This document shows positions 7,712 to 16,142 of a DNA stretch of 64,000 nucleotides, one piece after another. The translations under genes and the position numbers were made by a program. The stretch is from positions 1 through 64,000 of the forward strand of contig JAHDKO010000050.1 of assembly GCA_018436855.1 (NCBI GenBank). Reading direction: 5' to 3'. Below the pieces are notes generated by a model, which made no database searches, was not told where the DNA came from, and saw only the letters and a list, made by a program, of their open reading frames with translations. Each line of letters starts with the position of its first letter. Position 1 is the stretch's first letter. Source of the DNA: Deltaproteobacteria bacterium (lineage in GTDB: Bacteria; Desulfobacterota; Desulfomonilia; UBA1062).

Positions 7712-8302
7712 ATGAGAAAGTCAAATGCGAGGAACGACATACTCCTGAGCGGGGCGCGGCTCATCCATGAAAAGGGTTACCACAACACCGGCCTGCAGGA
7801 GATACTCAGCGCGGCCGGCGTGCCCAAGGGATCGTTCTATTTTCACTTCAAGAGCAAGGAGGATTTCGGGCTTCAGGTCATGGATACCTATGCCTCGTTT
7901 ATCCGCCATATGGCCGAGAAGTGCCTCCGCGACGTCGCGCTGCCTCCGCTTTTGCGCCTTGAGAAGTTTTTAGACAGTTATATCCTGCACTTTCAGAACA
8001 TGGACCTTCGTTACGGGTGCCCGATCGGCAATATGATGCAGGAGATGAGCGATCTGAGCGAACCTTTCCGCGAGAAGATCGGCGCCATTTACGACGAGCT
8101 GTGCTCCCTGATACGGGAGTGTCTGGACGATGCCCTGCAGACGGGTGACCTGCCGGAAGATGTCGATACGGGAGAAACTGCGCAGTTTGTGTTCGACAGC
8201 TGGGAGGGGGCCGTCATGCACATGAAGCTTGTCAGGAGCTCAAGGCCGCTCGTGAACTGCAAAAAGATGCTCTTTGCAACCCTGCTGAAGCATCAGGCAT
8301 GA
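7712..8302 (+). CDS. TetR/AcrR-family transcriptional repressor
   Basis: The 196-residue protein has an N-terminal TetR helix-turn-helix: GARLIHEKGYHNTGLQEIL followed by GVPKGSFYFHFKSKEDFG, at about 11-52. Its ligand-binding domain resembles the NemR/AcuR type, with YGCPIGNMMQEMSD near 105-118. In that group a conserved Cys can sense electrophiles; the Cys of YGCPIGN is a candidate. I start at ATG 7712, because ATG 7700 lies inside the predicted -10 box. The leader would then be only about five bases, with no ribosome site. The downstream molybdo-enzyme, 139 bases away on the same strand, is the obvious co-regulated gene. Confidence 0.88.
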   Translation: MRKSNARNDILLSGARLIHEKGYHNTGLQEILSAAGVPKGSFYFHFKSKEDFGLQVMDTYASFIRHMAEKCLRDVALPPLLRLEKFLDSYILHFQNMDLRYGCPIGNMMQEMSDLSEPFREKIGAIYDELCSLIRECLDDALQTGDLPEDVDTGETAQFVFDSWEGAVMHMKLVRSSRPLVNCKKMLFATLLKHQA

Positions 8303-8441
8303 GGACGGGCGTGCAGGGGAACGGATGAAACGAGCGCCCTGATCCGTCCGATGCCGCAATACGGCCGGATATATGGGCGTGGCCCGATAACACGGAGCAC
8401 GGAATACGCGTGAGCGTTTTTTCTGGGAGGAGGAGAGAGCC

Positions 8442-10682
8442 ATGGGGCAGTGGCACACGACCGGGTGCGTACTCTGCGCGCAGAACTGCGGCCTTAAAGT
8501 CCTGGTTGAGGACAACCGGATCGTCAAGGTCAAAGGCGACAGGGAAAACCCGAGGAGCAGGGGGTATGTCTGTCGCAAGGGCCTGAACGTCGCCTATTAC
8601 CAGCATCATGCGCAGCGGCTGACCCATCCGCTGAAAAGGGTCGGCGATACGTTCGAAAAGATACCCTGGGACCAGGCGACAGGAGAGATCGCTCAAAGGC
8701 TCAAGGACATCGTGGGCGAACACGGTCCGAGATCCTTCGCCTACATGGGGGGAGGCGGGCAGGGCTGCCATTTCGAGGCCGCGTTCGGGGTCCGTCTCCT
8801 GCGCGCCCTCGGGTCGCGCTATCATTACAACGCCCTTGCACAGGAGCTGACCGGTATATTCTGGGCGCACGGCCGGATAACGGGCCGCCAGTATCTCTTC
8901 ACCATCCCTGACGAGGAGAGGACCGAGATGCTCCTGGCTGTCGGCTGGAACGGCATGCAGTCGCACCAGATGCCCAGAGCCCCGCTCGTGCTCAAGGGGC
9001 TCGCAAAAGACCCGGACAAACTCCTGGTGGTGATCGACCCGCGCAGGTCCGAAACCGCGGCGATCGCGGACATCCATCTTCCTGTCAGACCCGGGACCGA
9101 TGCGCTCCTGGCACGGGCCATGATCACCATCATCCTCGACGAGGGATGGCACGACCGGGTGTACATCGAAAACCACGTCACCGGCTTCGACGAAATCGCG
9201 CCCTGGTTTGCGGGTTTCGACGCGAAAGAGGCCCTTCGGGTGTGCGGCCTGGACTATGACACGGTAAAAGAGGTGTGCCGAGAGCTCGGGAGGCGGAAGT
9301 GGTCCCTGCACACCGACCTCGGCGTCTATATGAACCGGCACAGCACAGCCGCCACCTACCTGTATCTTATCCTCATGGGCATCTGCGGACGGATCTGCAC
9401 TCCCGGAGGAAACATCATCCCCGGGCACCTCATGCCCATCGGCGCCCACACGGACGAGCGCGATCCCAAGACATGGCGCACCGTGGCAACCGGCTTCCCC
9501 GCGCTCATGGGCGTCTTTCCGCCCAACGTCATGCCCGAGGAGATCATGAGCGATCATCCTCAGAGGCTCCGGGCCGTGTTGTGCAGCCAGTCGAACCCGC
9601 TTCGCTCCTACGCCGACACGACCGCCTACGAACAGGCATTCAGAAAGCTCGACCTCCTGGTCACCTGCGAGCTCGCCATGACCGAAACAGCGGCCCTGTC
9701 GCACTATGTCCTGCCGGCACGCTCGGGCTACGAATCATGGGACGGGACCTTCTTTCCCTGGACCTTTCCCGAGATCTATTTCCAGATGCGCCGGCCCATC
9801 GTTGAGCCCGTCGGCGAGCCCCTGGAGGTGAGCCAGATCATGGTCCGCATCGCAGAGAAGCTCGGGATAGTCCCCGACATACCCGATTCGCTCTACCGGG
9901 CCGCCGGGTCCGATCGCATGACCTTCGGCATGGAGTTGATAAACTATGTGGGGCAGGAACCGGCCTCACTGAAGAACATGCCTTTTATCCTCGCAAAGAC
10001 CCTCGGAGAGAAGATGGGCTCCGCAAATCTGGCTGCCCTGTGGGGTCTGCTGCAGGTTGCGCCGAAGGACTTTCGCAGGGCCGCGGTCCGGGCGGGCTTC
10101 AAACCCGGCCCGACTTTAGGCGAGGATCTCTTCCAGGCCGTCTGCGACCACCCCGAAGGAGTCATTATCGGGCAGTGCGATGCGGACAACAACTTCGAGA
10201 ACATCCGCACCCAAGACGGGAAGGTGAACCTCCACATCCCCGAGATGGAGCAGTGGGTCGGGAGCATCGATGCGAAGTCCGAGGAGCCGGCGCTGAAGCC
10301 CGACCCGGACTACCCGCTCGTCCTGAGCGCGGGAAGGCATATGAGCATGAACGCCAACACCCTCATGCGCGATCCCTCATGGAATGACGGGTGCCGGGCG
10401 TGCACGCTTGCCATGAGCCCGGCCGACGCGGAACACCTGAAACTCTCCGACGGGCAGCAGGTCAGGGTGATCACCGAGGCTGGCGAGGCACGGATCGAGC
10501 TTGAGGTCACGGACCAGGTGCGCGAAGGTCAGGTCATCATCCCCCACGGTTTCGGTCTGGTGTATGAAGGAAGGACCTTCGGGGTAAACGTCAACCGGCT
10601 CACCCGGAGCGCGCACCGCGACCGGTTCGCCGGGACACCGCTGCACCGCTATGTTCCGTGCAGGGTCGAGCCGGTGATATGA
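8442..10682 (+). CDS. molybdopterin (Mo/W-bis-MGD) oxidoreductase, cytoplasmic
   Basis: A 746-residue enzyme of the DMSO-reductase superfamily. The N-terminal 4Fe-4S site is C9-x2-C12-x3-C16 with C44 (CRKG). The cofactor domains follow, including VVIDPRRSETAAIADIHLP (about 197-215), and a C-terminal molydopterin-dinucleotide-binding domain starts near 640 (YPLVLSAGRHMSMNANT). No Tat signal precedes the cluster, so the enzyme should be cytoplasmic. By hand alignment with acetylene hydratase, the position of the metal ligand (usually Cys, Sec, Ser or Asp) is Glu135 in NALAQELTGIFW; this needs a structural check. The ribosome site GGAGGAGGAGAGA is strong. Substrate unknown. Confidence 0.9.
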   Translation: MGQWHTTGCVLCAQNCGLKVLVEDNRIVKVKGDRENPRSRGYVCRKGLNVAYYQHHAQRLTHPLKRVGDTFEKIPWDQATGEIAQRLKDIVGEHGPRSFAYMGGGGQGCHFEAAFGVRLLRALGSRYHYNALAQELTGIFWAHGRITGRQYLFTIPDEERTEMLLAVGWNGMQSHQMPRAPLVLKGLAKDPDKLLVVIDPRRSETAAIADIHLPVRPGTDALLARAMITIILDEGWHDRVYIENHVTGFDEIAPWFAGFDAKEALRVCGLDYDTVKEVCRELGRRKWSLHTDLGVYMNRHSTAATYLYLILMGICGRICTPGGNIIPGHLMPIGAHTDERDPKTWRTVATGFPALMGVFPPNVMPEEIMSDHPQRLRAVLCSQSNPLRSYADTTAYEQAFRKLDLLVTCELAMTETAALSHYVLPARSGYESWDGTFFPWTFPEIYFQMRRPIVEPVGEPLEVSQIMVRIAEKLGIVPDIPDSLYRAAGSDRMTFGMELINYVGQEPASLKNMPFILAKTLGEKMGSANLAALWGLLQVAPKDFRRAAVRAGFKPGPTLGEDLFQAVCDHPEGVIIGQCDADNNFENIRTQDGKVNLHIPEMEQWVGSIDAKSEEPALKPDPDYPLVLSAGRHMSMNANTLMRDPSWNDGCRACTLAMSPADAEHLKLSDGQQVRVITEAGEARIELEVTDQVREGQVIIPHGFGLVYEGRTFGVNVNRLTRSAHRDRFAGTPLHRYVPCRVEPVI

Positions 10683-10775
10683 CGGGAGAGGGCAGGAAAT
10701 CGTTCACGGGCCCGGCGTTCACGGGCGGCGCTCACATGGAAGATTCAATGGATGATTCGGATGAGGAGGGACAGA

Positions 10776-11477
10776 ATGCAGTCGGACAATGCGGTCGCGA
10801 GAGATGATTCCCGTACAGACACCCTGATCATGGTGCTGGTTCTGGGCACTGCATGGGGTTTTTCAGAGGTAGTCTTCAGCGAGGCCATCAGGGAATGGGG
10901 CGTTCCGTACCGGGCCGGGATATTGACCGGCATCGGCCTGGGTATCATGGGCATTGCCCTGGGGTTCAACAAGAAGGTGCTTCCCCTGATCGGCATCGCC
11001 CTGGTCGCCATGGGGGCAAAACAGCTCGTGGTGCCCGTGCTCCAATGCTCGGTTCTCTGTAAGGCGAACTCCTGCGCGGCCGTGTTCCTGCAGTCGGCAG
11101 CGCTGGGCGGAGCAGCCGCACTTGCGGGCCGGTACCTGCACGGTTCCCGGCCTGCACGGCTCGTAGCCCCGCTCGCAGCAGCGCTGGCCGCTGCAGGGGC
11201 ATTCCATTTCATCGGCATGAGGGTCTCGCCCTGTCCCTATCTCCTCTCGTTCAACCACCCGGGCGGCCTCCTGAGCTTCCTCGGGGCGGAAGGGCTCTCC
11301 TGGGCTGCCTTTTCGGCGATCCTGTTCCCCGTGGGTTACCAACTCGGAGAAAAGCTCAGGGACAAGATCCCGGCGTTGAGAAAAGCGAGACCGGCCGCAT
11401 ACTACCTCGCGGCGGCAGGCTGTATTGCAGGCTGCTACGCCGCCATTGTCACCGTCATCATCAAAAGCGGTGTCTAG
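10776..11477 (+). CDS. hypothetical multi-pass membrane protein
   Basis: The 233-residue product is mostly hydrophobic, with about six predicted membrane segments. Between segments there is a cysteine-rich stretch, QCSVLCKANSCAA (about residues 90-102), and later RVSPCPYLLSF. I do not recognise the family. ATG 10776 is chosen because GAGGAGGG ends five bases before it; the in-frame ATG at 10752 would be inside that region. It lies between the molybdo-enzyme and the FmdE-like gene on the same strand, so a role in substrate or cofactor-metal uptake is conceivable but unproven. Confidence 0.75.
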   Translation: MQSDNAVARDDSRTDTLIMVLVLGTAWGFSEVVFSEAIREWGVPYRAGILTGIGLGIMGIALGFNKKVLPLIGIALVAMGAKQLVVPVLQCSVLCKANSCAAVFLQSAALGGAAALAGRYLHGSRPARLVAPLAAALAAAGAFHFIGMRVSPCPYLLSFNHPGGLLSFLGAEGLSWAAFSAILFPVGYQLGEKLRDKIPALRKARPAAYYLAAAGCIAGCYAAIVTVIIKSGV

Positions 11478-11631
11478 GATCCAGACAGGTTTCCGGTGGA
11501 CATGGCGCATGCCGGAGACACCAGGCCCGTACAGGGAACTCCCCTGTCACAGGATCGGGGGCGAAGTTCTCACGGGCATGGCCGGCTGACGGGGAAGCCC
11601 GAATGCAGGGCCATGAAAACGGGGTGAACAC

Positions 11632-12231
11632 ATGAAGATCGGCACATACTCTTTTGAAGAATACCTGGACCGGGTGCAGGCGTTCCACGGCAGCATCGCG
11701 CCGGGAATGCTCGCAGGCGGCATCATGGTGACGATCGCCCGGGAGCGTCTGCCCGAAGGCGAGATCTTCGACGTCATCAGCGAAAGCGGGCATTGCCTTC
11801 CCGATGCCGTTCAGATCCTGACACCCTGCACCATCGGCAACGGCTGGCTCAGGATCGTGAATACCAGCCGCTATGCCCTGATCTTGTACAACAAATACAC
11901 CGGCTCCGGCGTAAGAGTTTACCTCGATGCGCAGAAACTCGCCGGCTTCCCCGCTGTCAGGGGGTGGTTCCTCAGGGAGCTGCCGAAGCCGGAGCAGGAT
12001 CTGGACGCCATCGTTCAGGAGTTCAGGAGGGCGGGCCCGGTCATATTCGGGGTGCAAAAGGTCCGGGTGAAGCCCGAGCATATCCAGGGCCAAAAGAAGG
12101 TCCATGCGGCGATCGCCATCTGCCCGGTCTGCAAGGAGGCGTATACGTCGGACCTGGGCGATACCTGCCCTGCGTGCCGGGGAATGGCGCCGTTTCTGGT
12201 GGTACAGGACGGAGGAGCCGCCGGATCTTAA
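11632..12231 (+). CDS. FmdE-like protein with zinc ribbon
   Basis: The 199-residue protein matches the FmdE family (formylmethanofuran dehydrogenase subunit E region), whose members often accompany molybdo/tungsto-enzymes. The N-terminal motif is FHGSIAPGML (18-27), where the family usually has FHGHxCPG: the second His and the Cys are replaced. The later motif C55-LPDAVQ...C66-TIGNG is kept. A C-terminal zinc ribbon has C165-x2-C168 and C180-x2-C183. Function of the family in non-methanogens is not settled. The ribosome site GGGGTGA precedes the ATG. Confidence 0.85.
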   Translation: MKIGTYSFEEYLDRVQAFHGSIAPGMLAGGIMVTIARERLPEGEIFDVISESGHCLPDAVQILTPCTIGNGWLRIVNTSRYALILYNKYTGSGVRVYLDAQKLAGFPAVRGWFLRELPKPEQDLDAIVQEFRRAGPVIFGVQKVRVKPEHIQGQKKVHAAIAICPVCKEAYTSDLGDTCPACRGMAPFLVVQDGGAAGS

Positions 12232-12453
12232 AGGGGCATGAGAGAGCGGAAGGGGTGCCGGGCCCGGATGTCCGCCGATCAGGATGACAGCCTATTTCCT
12301 CTTCAATGCCCTGGCAGGCCGATCGGTCATACAATCTTATGATCTGATAAGAAATGATGATGACTTGGAGGTGGGATTCGGGGTATACAGAGCAATTACA
12401 TCCCCGCGCGAGTTGCACAGCCTCACCTTCCTGCCGGGTTTCCCTATGCTTGT

Positions 12454-12461
12454 GGTATAAA
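12454..12461 (+). promoter_or_regulatory. possible extended -10 promoter of the UshA-like gene
   Basis: GG-TATAAA (12454-12461), preceded by T at 12453, fits an extended -10 element about 58 bases before the ATG at 12520. No convincing -35 is visible. The 12232-12519 gap otherwise holds a small palindrome, TCTTAT/ATAAGA, around 12332-12349. Confidence 0.35.
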
Positions 12462-12519
12462 CTTATTTTATTGTTTGAGGGACTTTCGTCTAAGTTATTG
12501 TGAAAAGGAGGAAAAGTTT

Positions 12520-14364
12520 ATGAAAAGGGTAAAATGGATTGCACTGGCGGGCATGATTCTCCTGGTTCTCATGGCCGGCTGCCGGTGGGCGAACGTCACG
12601 TTCACCATCCTGCAGACCTCGGACGTGCATCACCATGCGAGCGGGTACGGGCCGTTCCTCGACTACACCCCGCTGGACACCACGGACAGCGATTCGGTCA
12701 CCGGGGGCTATGCCCGGCTGGCCACGCTGATCAAAGGCATCCGTGCTGAGCAGGCGGCCAAATGCATACCGACCCTGCTCTTCGATTCGGGCGATTTCAC
12801 CATGGGCACGGTATACGACCTGAGCGCCTCAGACCCCATCTCCCTGAAGTTCATGAGCATGATGGGGTATGACGCCGTGACCCTGGGCAACCACGAGTTC
12901 GACTGGTCGCCCTCCGGGCTGGCCATGATGCTGGCCAACGGCGCGGCCGCAGGCTTCGACGTGCCCGTGGTGGCATCGAACACCGTGATTCCCGCAGGCA
13001 CCCCCCTGCAGGCGATCAAGGATGCCGGCATCATCGTGGAAAAGAAGATCATCGAGTATCCTCCTTACGGGGTCAGGGTGGGCATCCTGGGCATCATGGG
13101 CAGGGACGCCGACTCCAAGGCCCCGGTGGCGGCGCCGGTCACCTTCAATCACGACTATGCCGCGATCCAGCGGCAGGTCGATGACCTGAGAAACAATGAC
13201 TGCGCCCAGCTCGTGATCGTCCTGTCCCACGGCGGGGTCGAGAACGACGGCACCGGAGACGACGCGGATCTGGCGGCCAATGTCACGGGCATCGACATCA
13301 TCGCCTCGGGGCACTACCATACCGCGACCGCCGATGCTCTGGTGGCGGGCGATTCGGGCACGATCATCTTCTCGCCCGGCGAATACGGCGAGTATCTCAG
13401 CAGGCTCGACGTCACCTACAACGTGCTCCTGCGCAAGGTGGTGCACACCAAGTTCACCCTCGTGCCCGTGGACGACACCGTGCCCGGCGACCCGGCTGTC
13501 CAGGCCATGGTGGAGGCGTATCACGCGTCCATGAACGCGAACCTCGCCCCGCTGGGGGTCACCCTGGAAGGACCGGTCTCCAGGACAGACTTCGCCCTGG
13601 AGCTCGCAGCCCTTCAGGAGACCGGACTCGGGAACCTCGCGGCTGACTCCGTCCGGGCCGTGGCCAGCTCCCTGGCTCCCCTCAATGACGGGAACCCCTG
13701 CGACTTCAGCGTGGTGGCGAGCGGTGTCATCCGCGACAATATCTATCCCGGCGCCACGGGCTTCATCAGCTTTGCCGACATCTACAACGTTCTGCCCCTG
13801 GGGATATCGCCGGACACCGCCCAGCCCGTGCCCGGATACCCGCTCATGTCCGTGTACGTGACCGCTGGCGACCTCAGGAATATCTGCGAGGCGGCGTTGA
13901 CGGTCGCTCCTGCCATCGGTTCGGACTTCTACCTGAATTTCTCGGGCCTCAGGGTAGACTACGATCCGGGGTATGCGCCGTACTATCAGGGCGTCAGGGG
14001 AGTATCGCTCTACGATCCGGCGGATACCTTCTGCCTGGGAGAGGCGATGCCGCTCGATTTTCTCGACCAAGAGACGGTCTACCACTGCGTGGTGGACCTC
14101 TACGCGCTGCAGATGATGGGCGTGGTGACAGGCATGGGGCTGCAGATCATCCCGCGCTACGCCGACGGCACGATCATCGATCCCTCCCTGTATCTCGGCC
14201 GCAGGATCGATGCCGGGGCCGATCCCGGTGTCCAGGAGCTCAAGGAGTGGATGGCCCTGCTCTACTTCCTCGGCGATGCATTCCCGGCCGACGGCTACGG
14301 CATCCCCGAAGTCCTCTACGGCCTTGACGGCGCGGCCCTGGGGCGGATCAATATCCTGAACTGA
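12520..14364 (+). CDS. UshA-like 5'-nucleotidase/metallophosphoesterase lipoprotein
   Basis: The 614-residue protein has a lipoprotein signal peptide with lipobox LMAGC (Cys21), so it is anchored in a membrane facing the periplasm. The calcineurin-like phosphoesterase domain shows the metal-binding series TSDVHHH, DSGDF, GNHEFDW, LSHGG and GHYHT. A C-terminal 5'-nucleotidase domain follows (from about 355), with ETGLGNLAADSVRA. Such enzymes dephosphorylate nucleotides or UDP-sugars outside the cytoplasm for nutrient salvage. ATG 12520 is preceded by AAGGAGG. An in-frame earlier ATG (12475) would spoil the signal peptide. It interrupts the cofactor-related genes without an obvious link to them. 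Confidence 0.88.
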   Translation: MKRVKWIALAGMILLVLMAGCRWANVTFTILQTSDVHHHASGYGPFLDYTPLDTTDSDSVTGGYARLATLIKGIRAEQAAKCIPTLLFDSGDFTMGTVYDLSASDPISLKFMSMMGYDAVTLGNHEFDWSPSGLAMMLANGAAAGFDVPVVASNTVIPAGTPLQAIKDAGIIVEKKIIEYPPYGVRVGILGIMGRDADSKAPVAAPVTFNHDYAAIQRQVDDLRNNDCAQLVIVLSHGGVENDGTGDDADLAANVTGIDIIASGHYHTATADALVAGDSGTIIFSPGEYGEYLSRLDVTYNVLLRKVVHTKFTLVPVDDTVPGDPAVQAMVEAYHASMNANLAPLGVTLEGPVSRTDFALELAALQETGLGNLAADSVRAVASSLAPLNDGNPCDFSVVASGVIRDNIYPGATGFISFADIYNVLPLGISPDTAQPVPGYPLMSVYVTAGDLRNICEAALTVAPAIGSDFYLNFSGLRVDYDPGYAPYYQGVRGVSLYDPADTFCLGEAMPLDFLDQETVYHCVVDLYALQMMGVVTGMGLQIIPRYADGTIIDPSLYLGRRIDAGADPGVQELKEWMALLYFLGDAFPADGYGIPEVLYGLDGAALGRINILN

Positions 14365-14389
14365 AAGCATGTTCAAGGTAAAAAAACAG

Positions 14390-14427
14390 GCCTTTCCCCT
14401 TCAGCGGACGCTTTGAAGGGGAAAGGC
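14390..14427. terminator. 14-bp perfect hairpin flanked by an A-tract
   Basis: GCCTTTCCCCTTCA (14390-14403) and TGAAGGGGAAAGGC (14414-14427) form perfect arms around a ten-base loop. On the plus strand no T-tract follows. On the minus strand the hairpin is followed by CTGTTTTTTT, which makes it look like a terminator for minus-strand transcription, though no minus gene lies nearby. Confidence 0.45.
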
Positions 14428-14458
14428 ACCCCACCTGCGTGAAGGGCGAGAACACAGC

Positions 14459-14487
14459 TTGACACATTTCCGGTTATTCCCTAAGGT
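14459..14487 (+). promoter_or_regulatory. fdhE promoter
   Basis: TTGACA (14459-14464) and TAAGGT (14482-14487) are 17 bases apart. The predicted start point falls at or within a base or two of the ATG at 14494. Confidence 0.45.
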
Positions 14488-14493
14488 TCGACT

Positions 14494-15201
14494 ATGGACT
14501 GGGACGCGATACGCAGAAAATACACGGAAGATGCCGACAGCATCGACAAGGCCCGGAAGATCCATGCAGCGGTAACGGAAAGGGTTCGGAGGCTTCAGAT
14601 CCCCCTGGCGGATACCCCGCTCTCTCCTCGGGGCGTCATTGCGGCTCTTCCCTATGATCTTCTGGCAGAGACCTTGAGCGAGGTGTGGGCGGAGCTCATG
14701 GGCGGTGAGCCCGGCGTGGACCTGGAAAAGGCCCTGCGGGCATTCGCCGCGGACGAGCCATTTCCGGAGGAACAGCACGCCGCCGCAGAGGTGCTGTCGA
14801 TGCTTCTGCGTCCCGCCGTGACCGGATACCTCACCCTGCTGCGGGAGAAGAATGAAGGCCTCCAGGAGGCCGAGACAGGCTCCGGGAGCTGCCCCTTCTG
14901 CGGGACCTACCCGCGGATGGCCTTCGATTCCGAGACATCCCGCGAGCTCGCCTGCCTGCTGTGCGGGAAGCAGTGGAGGTTTCAGAGGATCGGGTGTCCG
15001 TTCTGCGGCAACGCCGATCACGAGACCCTTGGATATTTCGACGTGGAGGGAGTCGAAGGCGTGCGCGTCCAGTACTGCTCCGAGTGCAAGCACTACCTCA
15101 AGGTGTTCGATACCAGAAAACGCGCCATCCGCGATGCGGAGACCGAAGACGTTCTGAGCCTCGACCTGGACACCGCCGCTCAGGAAGAAGGATACCTCTG
15201 A
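14494..15201 (+). CDS. fdhE: formate dehydrogenase accessory protein FdhE
   Basis: The 235-residue protein has the FdhE layout: a helical N-terminal domain and a C-terminal rubredoxin-like half with four CxxC pairs, C133/C136, C154/C157, C168/C171 and C195/C198. The ending CSECKHYLKVFDTRK is typical. FdhE binds Fe and helps deliver mature formate dehydrogenase catalytic subunits, in E. coli before Tat export. No formate dehydrogenase gene is in the window; the client could be the molybdo-enzyme at 8442-10682 or one elsewhere. No ribosome site precedes the ATG, and the promoter suggests a leaderless message. Confidence 0.9.
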   Translation: MDWDAIRRKYTEDADSIDKARKIHAAVTERVRRLQIPLADTPLSPRGVIAALPYDLLAETLSEVWAELMGGEPGVDLEKALRAFAADEPFPEEQHAAAEVLSMLLRPAVTGYLTLLREKNEGLQEAETGSGSCPFCGTYPRMAFDSETSRELACLLCGKQWRFQRIGCPFCGNADHETLGYFDVEGVEGVRVQYCSECKHYLKVFDTRKRAIRDAETEDVLSLDLDTAAQEEGYL

Positions 15202-15355
15202 TCCCCGCAAATCCTGTGTTCACAGGAGAGCTCCCTCTCGCAGAATTCCACCGGGTGATGTACGCCTGAACCCAAAAGGGATCATCCTGTAAGGGGATAC
15301 ATCTGTAGGAGAAAAGAGCGGGCATGCTGACCGGGGACACCGGCGAGCCTTCAGG

Positions 15356-15388
15356 AGAGCGGAGAACCGCCTACTCCCCGCTCTTTTT
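15356..15388 (+). terminator. intrinsic terminator after fdhE
   Basis: AGAGCGG (15356-15362) pairs with CCGCTCT (15378-15384) and is followed by TTTTT. It overlaps the last codons of the convergent tatC. Confidence 0.45.
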
Positions 15389-16138
15389 CCCCGCGAAGTG
15401 GGTGACCCAGATGCTGACCTCGTAGAGTATGATCAAGGGTATGGCGAGCATGATCTGGCTGATCACATCGGGCGGGGTCAGGATCGCCGCCAGCACGAAC
15501 ACGATGAGGACGGCGTATTTCCGGCCCCGCCTCAACCTCTGCGGATTCACGATCCCCATCTTGGCGAGGAAGAACATGATCACCGGCAGCTCGAAGGTGA
15601 TCCCGAAGGCGAACATGAGCTTCATCACGAGCCCGAGATATTCCTTCATGGCGGGCATGGCCGAGATGCTTTCCGTCTCGAAACCCAGGAAGAACATGAA
15701 TCCGTAGGGAAAAACCACGTAGTAGGCGAAGCTCACCCCTCCGAGGAAAAACAGCGTGGCCACGAGGATGAAGGGGAGCACATACCGCCGTTCGTTCGGA
15801 TAGAGGCCGGGCATGATGAATTTCCAGATCTGGTAGAAGATCAAGGGGGTAGCCAGAATCAGGCCGGAGAAAAAGGCCACCTTGAGGTAGGTGATGAAGG
15901 CCTCGGGCAGGGAGGTGTAGATCATCTGGCTGTTTTCCGGCAGCACCTTGACCAGGGGCCACACCAGAAACCCGAAGATTTGCTCCTTGAATGCATAGGT
16001 GGCGACAAATCCCACGGCCACGGCGATGACGCACTTGATGAGCCGCCAGCGAAGCTCCTCAAGGTGGTCGTGTATGGGGAGCTTGTCCTCTTCAACCGTG
16101 CCGTGCTTTTCCACTCCGCTGCCCTTTTCCACTTCCAC
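15371..16138 (-). CDS. tatC: Sec-independent protein translocase TatC
   Basis: The 255-residue membrane protein is the receptor core of the twin-arginine translocase, which exports folded proteins. The N-terminal signature HDHLEELRWRLIKC (about 24-37), the P48-region helix and the FAFGITFELPVIMFFLAKMG segment (about 168-187) are characteristic. Six membrane helices are predicted. It follows tatA/B on the minus strand with a four-base gap, so the two are surely co-transcribed. Proximity to fdhE is sensible, because FdhE clients in other bacteria are Tat substrates. Confidence 0.95.
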   Translation of the reverse strand: MEVEKGSGVEKHGTVEEDKLPIHDHLEELRWRLIKCVIAVAVGFVATYAFKEQIFGFLVWPLVKVLPENSQMIYTSLPEAFITYLKVAFFSGLILATPLIFYQIWKFIMPGLYPNERRYVLPFILVATLFFLGGVSFAYYVVFPYGFMFFLGFETESISAMPAMKEYLGLVMKLMFAFGITFELPVIMFFLAKMGIVNPQRLRRGRKYAVLIVFVLAAILTPPDVISQIMLAIPLIILYEVSIWVTHFAGKKSGE

Positions 16139-16142
16139 CCCG

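Noticed and set aside
12829-14376. 515-codon minus-strand open frame opposite the UshA-like gene
   Set aside because: His/Gly/Arg-rich mirror of a high-GC gene; no ribosome site and no domain, while the plus-strand gene has full catalytic motifs.
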